DNA of 64,000 nucleotides. Source: Algoriphagus sp. A40. Its GTDB lineage: Bacteria; Bacteroidota; Bacteroidia; Cytophagales; Cyclobacteriaceae. Location of the stretch: contig NZ_MUNY01000059.1 in assembly GCF_002002735.1 (NCBI RefSeq), forward strand, positions 124,001 to 188,000, written 5' to 3'. The stretch's first letter is position 1. Each line of letters opens with the position of its first letter. Shown here one piece after another: positions 44,550 to 51,230 of this stretch. Under the pieces are notes generated by a model. The model had not been told where the DNA came from, did not search any database, and worked only from the letters and a program-made list of their open reading frames with translations. The translations under genes and the position numbers were made by a program.

Positions 44550-45854
44550 AGTTTGGGTCTTGATTTTTTGAAATTTGATTTTCGGGTTTGGTATGTTTTG
44601 AAATGGAATGCTGCTTGTAAGAATCTGAGTCAGCAGGAATCCCAGGCCTATGGGAAACAGGCAAGAACTCAGAAACAGGTACAAATGATAGTCTTCAAAG
44701 AATCCGAGTTTTAACCAGATGAGTGTCCCCTGACCAAAGAGTAAAAGCTCGGAAATGACAAATCCCCCCATCAGCAGACCCCATCCAGTGCGGGAAATGG
44801 ATGTGTCTTCTACCCAATTCTTTTGCACTGCCAATCCTGAAATCCCAAAGGTCAGAATCCCCAAAAGGACCAGATGCAAAAAGCCGATCACATACATCCT
44901 GATGGTGTAAGAGATGACTGCGATGGATGGGAAAACCAGAATTGCCTGAAGTGCAGCTTTCAAAATCAGCGAGACAAAGGCAGAGATCAAAAGGATCCGG
45001 ACCATGGGTAGCAAATCCACTTTCACAAATCCACTAAACAAGGCAAGGATTAAAAAGGAATATGCCACTAACTGGATGATTACCGCCAAACCGTTAATCT
45101 GAAAGGCAAGGGGACTGGGTTCGGCCCAAGTCACTGCTAGCGTATAAGTCAGGATCACGGACCCCACAAGTAGTATTTCCTGGTACAAAGGCCAGTGAAA
45201 CTGATAACCTGATCGTTCGAAATGAAGGAAAATCAGACCCAGGACTCCTAATACAAACCAGCCGTTCAACTGAAAATGGAGAAACCATTGGATACTCATA
45301 AAGGACAGCTCATGCATTTTCCCCAATTGGGCATTGATCGGTCCCAAAGCCCAAAGCCCAAAAGAGGAAATTAACAGAGAACAGATGGAAAGCCGGAGCA
45401 AGCGGATACCGGTAGAATTTTCCTCAGCCTTCAAAAGCAAATGAAGTCTGTAAATAAAACCGTAAGAAATCAGTACATGCAGGCTGGAAAAGGCAATACT
45501 GAGCGTTCCATACCCTTGAAATGGGAAAGAAACCAGCATTCCCAAAGCTGAAATGACAGCTCCCAGGAATAACCAGCCAAACTTCCGGATTTCATTTTCG
45601 GCTTTGGCAAGGCTGAAAACTATCCCGCCACTGAGGATCAAAAATCCCCAACCCAACATGGCAATATGGGAATGTGTATGCAGGAGATTTTTGTAGTCAA
45701 AATAGGGAACTTCCCAGATTTGAAATGACCTCATCAACAAGCCAAACAGGGAGGCTATAAAAAAGAACCCAAAACCCCATCCCATCCAGACTCTTCTGAA
45801 TTTCAGAGGAGAGTCTGGGAGAAAAGGGTTCATTTTTGGGTTCAGGACTTTCAT
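44052..45854 (-). CDS. Multi-helix membrane protein fused in frame to a cytochrome c lipoprotein
   Basis: One 600-codon frame. Residues 1-435 form about 12 membrane helices with a heme-type motif LLHTHSHIAMLGWGFL and FLHFQLNGWF, reminiscent of heme-copper oxidase subunit I or NnrS-like proteins. After a linker reading like non-coding sequence (IPNPKIKFQKIKTQT), a new lipoprotein signal MKKSLLWSAGILGILLTACG begins at ATG 44549, followed by a cytochrome c domain with CTACH and MPNQNLTQAD (heme Met region). A gene joining these parts would be expected as two neighbours, so a lost stop codon is likely. Internal initiation at 44549 may still give a separate 165-residue cytochrome. It starts 3 bases after ric. 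Confidence 0.82.
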   Translation of the reverse strand: MKVLNPKMNPFLPDSPLKFRRVWMGWGFGFFFIASLFGLLMRSFQIWEVPYFDYKNLLHTHSHIAMLGWGFLILSGGIVFSLAKAENEIRKFGWLFLGAVISALGMLVSFPFQGYGTLSIAFSSLHVLISYGFIYRLHLLLKAEENSTGIRLLRLSICSLLISSFGLWALGPINAQLGKMHELSFMSIQWFLHFQLNGWFVLGVLGLIFLHFERSGYQFHWPLYQEILLVGSVILTYTLAVTWAEPSPLAFQINGLAVIIQLVAYSFLILALFSGFVKVDLLPMVRILLISAFVSLILKAALQAILVFPSIAVISYTIRMYVIGFLHLVLLGILTFGISGLAVQKNWVEDTSISRTGWGLLMGGFVISELLLFGQGTLIWLKLGFFEDYHLYLFLSSCLFPIGLGFLLTQILTSSIPFQNIPNPKIKFQKIKTQTMKKSLLWSAGILGILLTACGGGADQSATSTETSSAPATEAAAPDPKGVGEVKSVDLGSGIDASLADAGKAIVDMKCTACHQLNDKRLVGPGFQGVTNRRRPEWIMNMITNVDVMLEQDPTAQKLLEECLTRMPNQNLTQADARGILEFMRRNDEEKAGERDAATK

Positions 45855-45857
45855 TGC

Positions 45858-46577
45858 TTAGTGATTTGCTTTGGCAAAAACTTGTTTGGCAATAGGAAAC
45901 AGAATGTTGTTTTCCAGATGAATATGGGTGTGAAGGTCGTTTTCGAATTCCTCCAGCATCGCAAAAGCAACCCTGTAAGTCTGGCAGGCATCGGCCGGTG
46001 GACTGTATTTGTTACTCAAAGCCGAAATCTTTCGGAAGCGCTCTCCTTCGGTATCATGTTCTTCCTCCATCATTGCAATGGGATTGTCAATGTGTCCAAA
46101 GTGAGGAGCTGAAAGGTGAAAATCATTTTTTAAAGCCTCCTCCATGGCTTTGATGTAAGGAAAAAGGATGAACTCCTCTTTTTTCATATGAGTAGTCAAT
46201 GCATCGGCTGCTCCAAAAAATAGGGTTTTGATTTCCTCTAATTCTGGATGCCGCTCGCCATGAACTCGGTTGATTTTATCCAGGTAAAACTTGAGCGCCG
46301 GGATGGTGTCTTCCACATATTTATGGTGAACCTTGACGATGTGATCGACCAATTCTGCCATTCCCATCCCCAAGTATTCGGTGGAATCTTCAGTTTGAAA
46401 TGCCTGGAGTAATTCCTCAATAACTTTTTCGGTCTCCAAACCACGGGTTTCACACGCCTCTGACAGTTTTACCCCTCCTTTGCAGCAAAAGTCAATTCCG
46501 AATTCGGTGAACACTTTTGCAGTGCGGAAATTATCCGCCACTATTTTTCCTACTTTTTTTTCAGCTAGTTGATTCAT
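45858..46577 (-). CDS. ric: Iron-sulfur cluster repair di-iron protein
   Basis: A 239-residue protein from ATG 46577 (a TTG two codons upstream also in frame). The N-terminal ScdA domain has FGIDFCCKGG (Cys31, Cys32). The hemerythrin-like domain shows HHKYVEDTIP, THMKKEEFILFPYI, EEEHDTEGERFRK and HIHLENNILFPIA with the His/Glu di-iron ligands. It repairs Fe-S clusters damaged by nitric oxide or oxidants (YtfE/ScdA/NorA). It heads the nos operon after the Rrf2 gene and has an operator-like AAAGGA-N8-TCTTTT in its leader. Confidence 0.95.
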   Translation of the reverse strand: MNQLAEKKVGKIVADNFRTAKVFTEFGIDFCCKGGVKLSEACETRGLETEKVIEELLQAFQTEDSTEYLGMGMAELVDHIVKVHHKYVEDTIPALKFYLDKINRVHGERHPELEEIKTLFFGAADALTTHMKKEEFILFPYIKAMEEALKNDFHLSAPHFGHIDNPIAMMEEEHDTEGERFRKISALSNKYSPPADACQTYRVAFAMLEEFENDLHTHIHLENNILFPIAKQVFAKANH

Positions 46578-46591
46578 AGTCAATGTAATTA

Positions 46592-46611
46592 AAAAGAGTT
46601 TTTTATCCTTT
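46592..46611 (-). promoter_or_regulatory. Rrf2-type operator candidate before ric
   Basis: On the minus strand AAAGGA-N8-TCTTTT lies between the Rrf2 stop and the ric start, about 15-35 bases before the ric ATG. One base differs from the perfect palindrome at 47102. Spacing is the same at all sites listed. Confidence 0.5.
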
Positions 46612-46628
46612 ATTTTTGTAAATTTTTT

Positions 46629-47060
46629 TTAGTACTTCAGATACGATACACCCTGCCGGATACCATTAGCCATATCTGCAAGTGTAGTCGTCATCATCAT
46701 CCCCGTAAGATGATCCCGAATAGCTTTAAACTTTTGATGGACAGCGCAGGGCCGCTTTTCAGAACATTCCTGTAAACCCAATGCGCATCCTGTAAACACC
46801 GAATCACCATCTATCACTTGCACCACTCGATGCAAAGGGACTTTTTTTCCGGACTCGGAGATCTGGAATCCTCCGTTGGGTCCTTTGATTGAAACCAAAA
46901 GATTTTCCCTGACCAAGGTTTGGAGAATTTTTGCAGTAAAAGCCTCCGGAGAATTGATGGCATTAGCGATGTCCTTCAGCCCGAGACGCTCCTCTCCTTC
47001 CGGCAGTGTTGCCAGGAAAATCATGGAATTAATCGCGTATTTACAGGCTTTGGAAAACAT
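46629..47060 (-). CDS. Rrf2 family regulator (NsrR/IscR-like), nos-linked
   Basis: A 143-residue protein: winged-helix DNA-binding part (LGLKDIANAINSPEAFTAKILQTLVRENLLVSIKGPNGGF) and a cysteine cluster Cys92-x6-Cys99-x5-Cys105 (GCALGLQECSEKRPCAVH), which suits an NO- or redox-sensing Fe-S cluster. It is directly upstream of ric and the nos genes, so it probably controls them and itself through the AAAGGA-N8-TCCTTT box at 47102. It has a paralogue at 48061 with identical Cys spacing. Confidence 0.92.
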   Translation of the reverse strand: MFSKACKYAINSMIFLATLPEGEERLGLKDIANAINSPEAFTAKILQTLVRENLLVSIKGPNGGFQISESGKKVPLHRVVQVIDGDSVFTGCALGLQECSEKRPCAVHQKFKAIRDHLTGMMMTTTLADMANGIRQGVSYLKY

Positions 47061-47063
47061 CTC

Positions 47064-47083
47064 TTGACTGATTTCTGAGTCAA
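47064..47083 (-). promoter_or_regulatory. Palindrome TTGACT-N8-AGTCAA just before the Rrf2 gene
   Basis: A perfect 6-base inverted repeat with 8-base spacing begins 3 bases upstream of the Rrf2 start codon. It resembles a CRP/FNR-type half-site pair in composition (TTGA..TCAA) but the spacing is four bases too long for FNR. It could be a second operator. Confidence 0.4.
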
Positions 47084-47101
47084 ATATAATAGAAGAATTT
47101 T

Positions 47102-47121
47102 AAAGGACAAATTTATCCTTT
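47102..47121 (-). promoter_or_regulatory. Perfect operator palindrome AAAGGA-N8-TCCTTT
   Basis: Fully symmetric inverted repeat 41-62 bases upstream of the Rrf2 start. The same half-sites and 8-base spacing recur at 46592, 47270 and (one half only) 48041. Best candidate for the binding site of the Rrf2 regulator(s). Confidence 0.6.
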
Positions 47122-47269
47122 ATTATTTTTGATTTTTAAAATCCTAGCCTTGTCAGTAACCAATTGTAAAATCTGTCTTAAATAAAAAGCAGCTCTCAGG
47201 CATTTAATGGCTCCAAATCACACTAATTCGTCGCCTCAAAAAGAATGATACAAATCATGGTTTATTTTA

Positions 47270-47289
47270 AAAGGACTTTTTTGTCTTTT
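47270..47289 (+). promoter_or_regulatory. Operator candidate before the fasciclin gene
   Basis: AAAGGA-N8-TCTTTT, same spacing as the perfect copy at 47102, 111 bases upstream of the fasciclin start. Confidence 0.5.
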
Positions 47290-47399
47290 ATTAAAATAGA
47301 ATTTACTTTTAATCATTGAAAATCAGCTAAAAGTTGCTGCCGGATCAATAGGATTGAATTCCTTTCCTTTATGTAATTGAACCCACATCCAAAAAGACC

Positions 47400-47954
47400 A
47401 TGAAAAAGTTGTTTTATCCCCTGATGATTGGATTGGTTTTCACAGGAGTTTCCTGTGGTGGCCCTTCCGCTGAAAATCAAAATTCCGAAACGGTTGGTGC
47501 TGAACTGACACCGGGTCAATCCGGTGTGGTGGACAATGAATCCAACCCAAACGTTGTCCAAGTTGCTGTTGGTTCTGCTGACCATTCAACCTTAGTGGCT
47601 GCTTTGAAAGCGGCTGATTATGTAGACGCATTGACCAATGTGGGGCCTTTTACGGTTTTTGCTCCTACCAATTCAGCTTTTGATGCGCTTCCAGCGGGCA
47701 CCTTGGATGATTTGGTCAAACCGGAAAATCAGCGAAAACTCCGGGACATTCTGGAATACCACGTGCTCTTGGGAGTCTACAAACCGGAGGATTTTGTGAA
47801 CGGAAGAAATCTGGGAACCGCAGATGGTCGATCTGTTACTGTGGCTGTGGCTGAGGATGGATCTGTGACAATAAACGGGGCAAAAATCATCGGCACGGTG
47901 TCCGCTTCCAATGGAATCATCCATGTGGTAGATCAGGTGCTGATTCCTAAGTAA
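47400..47954 (+). CDS. Fasciclin (FAS1) domain lipoprotein
   Basis: A 184-residue protein with lipobox GVSC (Cys19). The single FAS1 domain has VGPFTVFAPTNSAFDALPAGTL (H1 motif region), LEYHVLLGVYKPEDF and NGIIHVVDQVLIPK (H2 end). FAS1 lipoproteins mediate adhesion or act as envelope stress proteins. It is preceded by the AAAGGA box and flanked by two Rrf2 genes, so it may be controlled by NO or redox, which is unusual for this family. Confidence 0.92.
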   Translation: MKKLFYPLMIGLVFTGVSCGGPSAENQNSETVGAELTPGQSGVVDNESNPNVVQVAVGSADHSTLVAALKAADYVDALTNVGPFTVFAPTNSAFDALPAGTLDDLVKPENQRKLRDILEYHVLLGVYKPEDFVNGRNLGTADGRSVTVAVAEDGSVTINGAKIIGTVSASNGIIHVVDQVLIPK

Positions 47955-47982
47955 AAAATAGGTTATGGTTTTCTAAAAAGAT

Positions 47983-48013
47983 AAAGCCGGATTGAACTTT
48001 GATCCGGCTTTTC
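47983..48013 (+). terminator. Terminator after the fasciclin gene
   Basis: AAAGCCGGAT (47983-47992) pairs with ATCCGGCTTT (48002-48011), followed by TCTGTTT. It lies 28 bases past the fasciclin stop and just before the second Rrf2 gene. Confidence 0.75.
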
Positions 48014-48040
48014 TGTTTAAAATCGAATACTGCCCTTAAG

Positions 48041-48060
48041 TTCGGACAAAATCATCCTTT
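48041..48060 (+). promoter_or_regulatory. Degenerate operator half-site at the second Rrf2 start
   Basis: TTCGGA-N8-TCCTTT lies directly against the ATG of the second Rrf2 gene. The right half matches the box perfectly; the left half keeps only GGA. Position would block translation or transcription start. Confidence 0.35.
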
Positions 48061-48501
48061 ATGTTTTCTCAAGCCTCCAAATATGCAATCAAGTCCATCA
48101 TTTACATCTGGACCCAAAGCCTTGAAGACCGAAAAGTCGGAGCAAAAGAGATAAGCAGCAAAATCGAGGCACCGGAGGCTTTCACTGCAAAAATTCTCCA
48201 ACCCTTGGTAAAAGCGCAAATTATCGGTTCGGTTAAGGGCCCGAACGGAGGTTTTTTTGCGGATGAGAGCCATGCCAAATTCACCCTGAAGGACATCATT
48301 AAGGCAATAGATGGAGACGGCCTTTTTACAGGATGCAGCTTGGGTCTGCCAAAATGTTCTGAAAAGAACCCCTGCCCCTTACACTTTGAGGTGGTCAAAG
48401 TCCGAAAAGAACTGGACATCATGCTTACCTCCAAAAGTCTAAAACTTCTGGCGGTGGAGGTGATCAAAGGGGAAACGAGACTTGCGGACATTGCCCATTA
48501 A
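48061..48501 (+). CDS. Rrf2 family regulator, second copy
   Basis: A 146-residue paralogue of the nos-linked Rrf2. DNA-binding segment KVGAKEISSKIEAPEAFTAKILQPLVKAQIIGSVKGPNGGF and cluster Cys92-x6-Cys99-x5-Cys105 (GCSLGLPKCSEKNPC) align residue for residue with it. Two copies 1 kb apart flanking the fasciclin gene suggest duplication and division of labour between NO and redox signals. Confidence 0.92.
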   Translation: MFSQASKYAIKSIIYIWTQSLEDRKVGAKEISSKIEAPEAFTAKILQPLVKAQIIGSVKGPNGGFFADESHAKFTLKDIIKAIDGDGLFTGCSLGLPKCSEKNPCPLHFEVVKVRKELDIMLTSKSLKLLAVEVIKGETRLADIAH

Positions 48502-48518
48502 ATCGTAATAGAAAATTA

Positions 48519-48544
48519 AAACCCGACTGAATTCAGCCGGGTTT
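48519..48544. terminator. Bidirectional terminator between Rrf2-2 and sulfatase 1
   Basis: AAACCCG (48519-48525) pairs with CGGGTTT (48538-48544) around a nearly self-complementary loop; A and T runs flank both sides. It lies between converging genes. Confidence 0.75.
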
Positions 48545-48552
48545 ATTGGTTT

Positions 48553-50244
48553 TTATTTTTGCATTACTTTTTCTCTTCTCTTTTTGATTTCCTCCAAGCG
48601 CTCTTTGCTAACACCCCAAACTTTCCCTCGGGCTGCATCCTCCAAAAGCCTATCAATATAACCCTGGCTGAGCGCCGAATTGTCCTTGTATTTGACTCGT
48701 AAGTCTTCGAGCCTTTTGTGCAAATCCGCACGAACCTCAGCGTAGGCTGGATCAGCATAGACATTTTTCAACTCCTGAGGATCCTTGATTCTATCAATCA
48801 GCTCCCATTGATCTTCGACAAAATAGTAGTGGATCAACTTATATTCTTTGGTCACGATTGCATAATGCCGGTTGACCATGTGCTCGGCGGGGTATTCGTA
48901 ATAATGGTAATAGACTGCATCCCGTGTCCATTTTTCAGTATTTCCGGTTAGCAAAGGAACCATACTTTCACCCTGCATATCCGCTGGTGCCGAAACACCA
49001 GCCACATCGAGGAAGGTTTGGGCAAAATCCAGATTCTGAACCAAGGCATCTGAACGCGTTCCGGCCGAAGTTTTCCCCGGCCAAGCTACCAGCAGTGGCG
49101 TTTTGAAAGATTCATCGTAGATAAATCGCTTGTCGTACCAACCATGCTCTCCCAGGTAAAAGCCCTGATCCGAAGTATAGACGATAATGGTATTTTCCAT
49201 CATATTGTTTGCCTCCAGATAATCTAAAAGCCGACCTACATTTTCGTCCACGGCTTTAATGGTACCGAGGTAATCCTGCATGTAGCGTTGGTATTTCCAT
49301 CGCATTTTGTCGGCACTGCTCATCGTTGGATAGGCCTTGATAAATTCCTCCTCAACTTTTCCATAGTATTTCCTAAAAGTTTCTGCTTGTGAGGGAGAAA
49401 ATCGGGCAATTTCATTTTTGTACCGTGCAGTGTCATATCCTCCCACATCCGCAATTCCTAACTGTTTCAGAATTTCGGGATTCAGCTTGTTGTCTCCTGA
49501 CCAACCCATGTGATCAAGGATATTCATTTCAGCCTCTCCGGCGGCAGGAGTTCGGCCCGAGTAATCATCAAACAAAGTTGCAGGCTCAGGAAAAGTCCGC
49601 TGCGTAAATTCCTCCATGTGCCGTTCTGCCATCAACCAAGGGCGGTGCGGAGACTTATGCAAGTACATCAACATAAAAGGCTGGTCAGCCTTCCGCTCAT
49701 TTTCAAGCCAATCCAAAGTCATGTCGGTCACGATATCCGTTACATAGCCCTCCACTTTGATGTTGCCCTCTTTTTTGGTGATGAATTCCGGATTGTAGTA
49801 AGATCCTTGTCCCGGCAGGATTTTGAATTCATCAAAACCTTTGGGATTATTCCCGAAATGCAGCTTTCCAAACATCGCCGTCTGGTATCCTGCCTGCTGA
49901 AGAAGCTGGGGGAAAGTCACATTGGTCGTATCAAATGGGAAATGATTATCAATCTTGCCATTTAAGTGAGAATGTTTTCCTGTCAAAATCGTGGCTCGGC
50001 TTGGCGCACAGATGGAATTAGTCACACTGGCTTGGGTGAAAAGCATTCCCATCTTGGCGATCCGGTCGATGTTTGGCGTCTCGATTAATCGATTGTCATA
50101 GGCGGAAATTGCCTGGTAGGCATGGTCATCCGACATGATAAAAATGATGTTGGGTCTTTTGCCAGAGGTTATTTGAGATTCTTGAGAAAAAATTGGCTTC
50201 AGGATTCCGATAAAGAACACTAACAGGAGGATAGTTTTACGCAT
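48553..50244 (-). CDS. Secreted sulfatase, family S1 (copy 1)
   Basis: A 563-residue protein with signal peptide 1-20 (ending IFSQ). NIIFIMSDDHAYQAISAY gives the metal site and CAPSRATILTG (Cys79) the formylglycine motif; MFGKLHFGN and YTSDQGFYLGEHGW complete the active site. Such sequences resemble mucin-desulfating or N-acetylglucosamine-6-sulfatase-like enzymes, but the substrate is not decided. It is a close paralogue of the gene at 51231 and stands divergent from the TetR gene. Confidence 0.92.
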   Translation of the reverse strand: MRKTILLLVFFIGILKPIFSQESQITSGKRPNIIFIMSDDHAYQAISAYDNRLIETPNIDRIAKMGMLFTQASVTNSICAPSRATILTGKHSHLNGKIDNHFPFDTTNVTFPQLLQQAGYQTAMFGKLHFGNNPKGFDEFKILPGQGSYYNPEFITKKEGNIKVEGYVTDIVTDMTLDWLENERKADQPFMLMYLHKSPHRPWLMAERHMEEFTQRTFPEPATLFDDYSGRTPAAGEAEMNILDHMGWSGDNKLNPEILKQLGIADVGGYDTARYKNEIARFSPSQAETFRKYYGKVEEEFIKAYPTMSSADKMRWKYQRYMQDYLGTIKAVDENVGRLLDYLEANNMMENTIIVYTSDQGFYLGEHGWYDKRFIYDESFKTPLLVAWPGKTSAGTRSDALVQNLDFAQTFLDVAGVSAPADMQGESMVPLLTGNTEKWTRDAVYYHYYEYPAEHMVNRHYAIVTKEYKLIHYYFVEDQWELIDRIKDPQELKNVYADPAYAEVRADLHKRLEDLRVKYKDNSALSQGYIDRLLEDAARGKVWGVSKERLEEIKKRREKVMQK

Positions 50245-50399
50245 GGGTTTTCGTTCTTATGATTTGATGAATTAAAAATACCTGTTCAAATTGAATTACT
50301 GACTCATCAACAAGTAACCGAATGTCAATCAAAAGAAAAATTTAAATACCTTTATTTAGAGCGATTGACCTAGTTATACAACTTGAGCCGACTTAAAAA

Positions 50400-50420
50400 A
50401 TTGGTTACCAGTTACCCAAT
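50400..50420. promoter_or_regulatory. TetR operator candidate between sulfatase 1 and tetR
   Basis: ATTGGTTACC (50400-50409), A, GTTACCCAAT (50411-50420): an inverted repeat matching in 8 of 10 pairs, 45 bases before the TetR start and 155 bases from the divergent sulfatase start. Confidence 0.4.
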
Positions 50421-50465
50421 AAGAACATATATTTCATTTTTCAAGCCTACCACAAAGCCAATTGA

Positions 50466-51119
50466 ATGAAGACTTTACCCAAACTGAAAACCAAAGAGAA
50501 AATCATAAACACTGCCATAAAACTGTTTAATGAATCCGGAATACAGGGAATTACCAGCAGGCATATAGCCGCTGAAATGGGAATCAGTCATGGCAACCTG
50601 GATTATCATTACAAAACCAAAGAGGACCTTTTGTTGGCGATTTATGAAAAGATGCGCCTGGATATTTCCGAATCCTACCAAGTCAGTGGAGTATTCAGTT
50701 CTTCCCTGGAGCATTTCCACAAACTGTTGGTTGAGCTGGAGGAATTCCAATATCGGTATCGCTTTTTCAATCTCGATGTATTGGAAATTTCCCGAACCTT
50801 TCCCCAGGTGAAGCAGATCATTCAGAAGACTTTTGAACAAAGGAAAATGCAGACTCAGGGCCTGTTTGAAAAGTTTATCGCCGATGGCTTGGCAGAATTT
50901 CCCGATACCGGTACTCTTGAGCGGATACTCCACCTGACCCGGATGGTCATTACTTTTTGGCTTTCGCAGTGTGAGATTCTAAGCAGCTACCAATACACCA
51001 AAAAGGGGGAAATGGTCAACTCAGTTTGGATTCTCCTTCTCCCCTATCTTACTGAGTCTGGCATGGAAGAGTACAGGAGAATTCAGGAAGCAAAAACTCA
51101 AATTTCCTCAGACGTCTAG
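50466..51119 (+). CDS. TetR/AcrR family regulator
   Basis: A 217-residue protein. The HTH is at 10-55 (KEKIINTAIKLFNESGIQGITSRHIAAEMGISHGNLDYHYKTKEDLL), followed by a helical ligand domain. It lies between two paralogous sulfatases, divergent from the first and converging with the second, and likely controls one or both in response to a substrate-derived ligand. Confidence 0.9.
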   Translation: MKTLPKLKTKEKIINTAIKLFNESGIQGITSRHIAAEMGISHGNLDYHYKTKEDLLLAIYEKMRLDISESYQVSGVFSSSLEHFHKLLVELEEFQYRYRFFNLDVLEISRTFPQVKQIIQKTFEQRKMQTQGLFEKFIADGLAEFPDTGTLERILHLTRMVITFWLSQCEILSSYQYTKKGEMVNSVWILLLPYLTESGMEEYRRIQEAKTQISSDV

Positions 51120-51175
51120 AACCTTCATGCATGTTGAGCTGAACTAGATGCCAATTTCAGCCATTTCCAAAAACA

Positions 51176-51213
51176 GGGGCTGAAAGAAACGAATTCTTTC
51201 AGCCCCATTTTTA
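51176..51213. terminator. Bidirectional terminator between tetR and sulfatase 2
   Basis: A 13-base perfect stem beginning GGGGCTGAAAG (51176) and ending CTTTCAGCCCC (51206), followed on the plus strand by ATTTTTAG. Loop of five bases. Lies between converging genes. Confidence 0.8.
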
Positions 51214-51230
51214 GGTTTATAAGCGAGGCT

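Noticed and set aside
47064..47083. FNR/CRP box before the Rrf2 gene
   Set aside because: TTGA..TCAA halves are present but the spacing is four bases too long for the FNR consensus; kept only as an unassigned palindrome.
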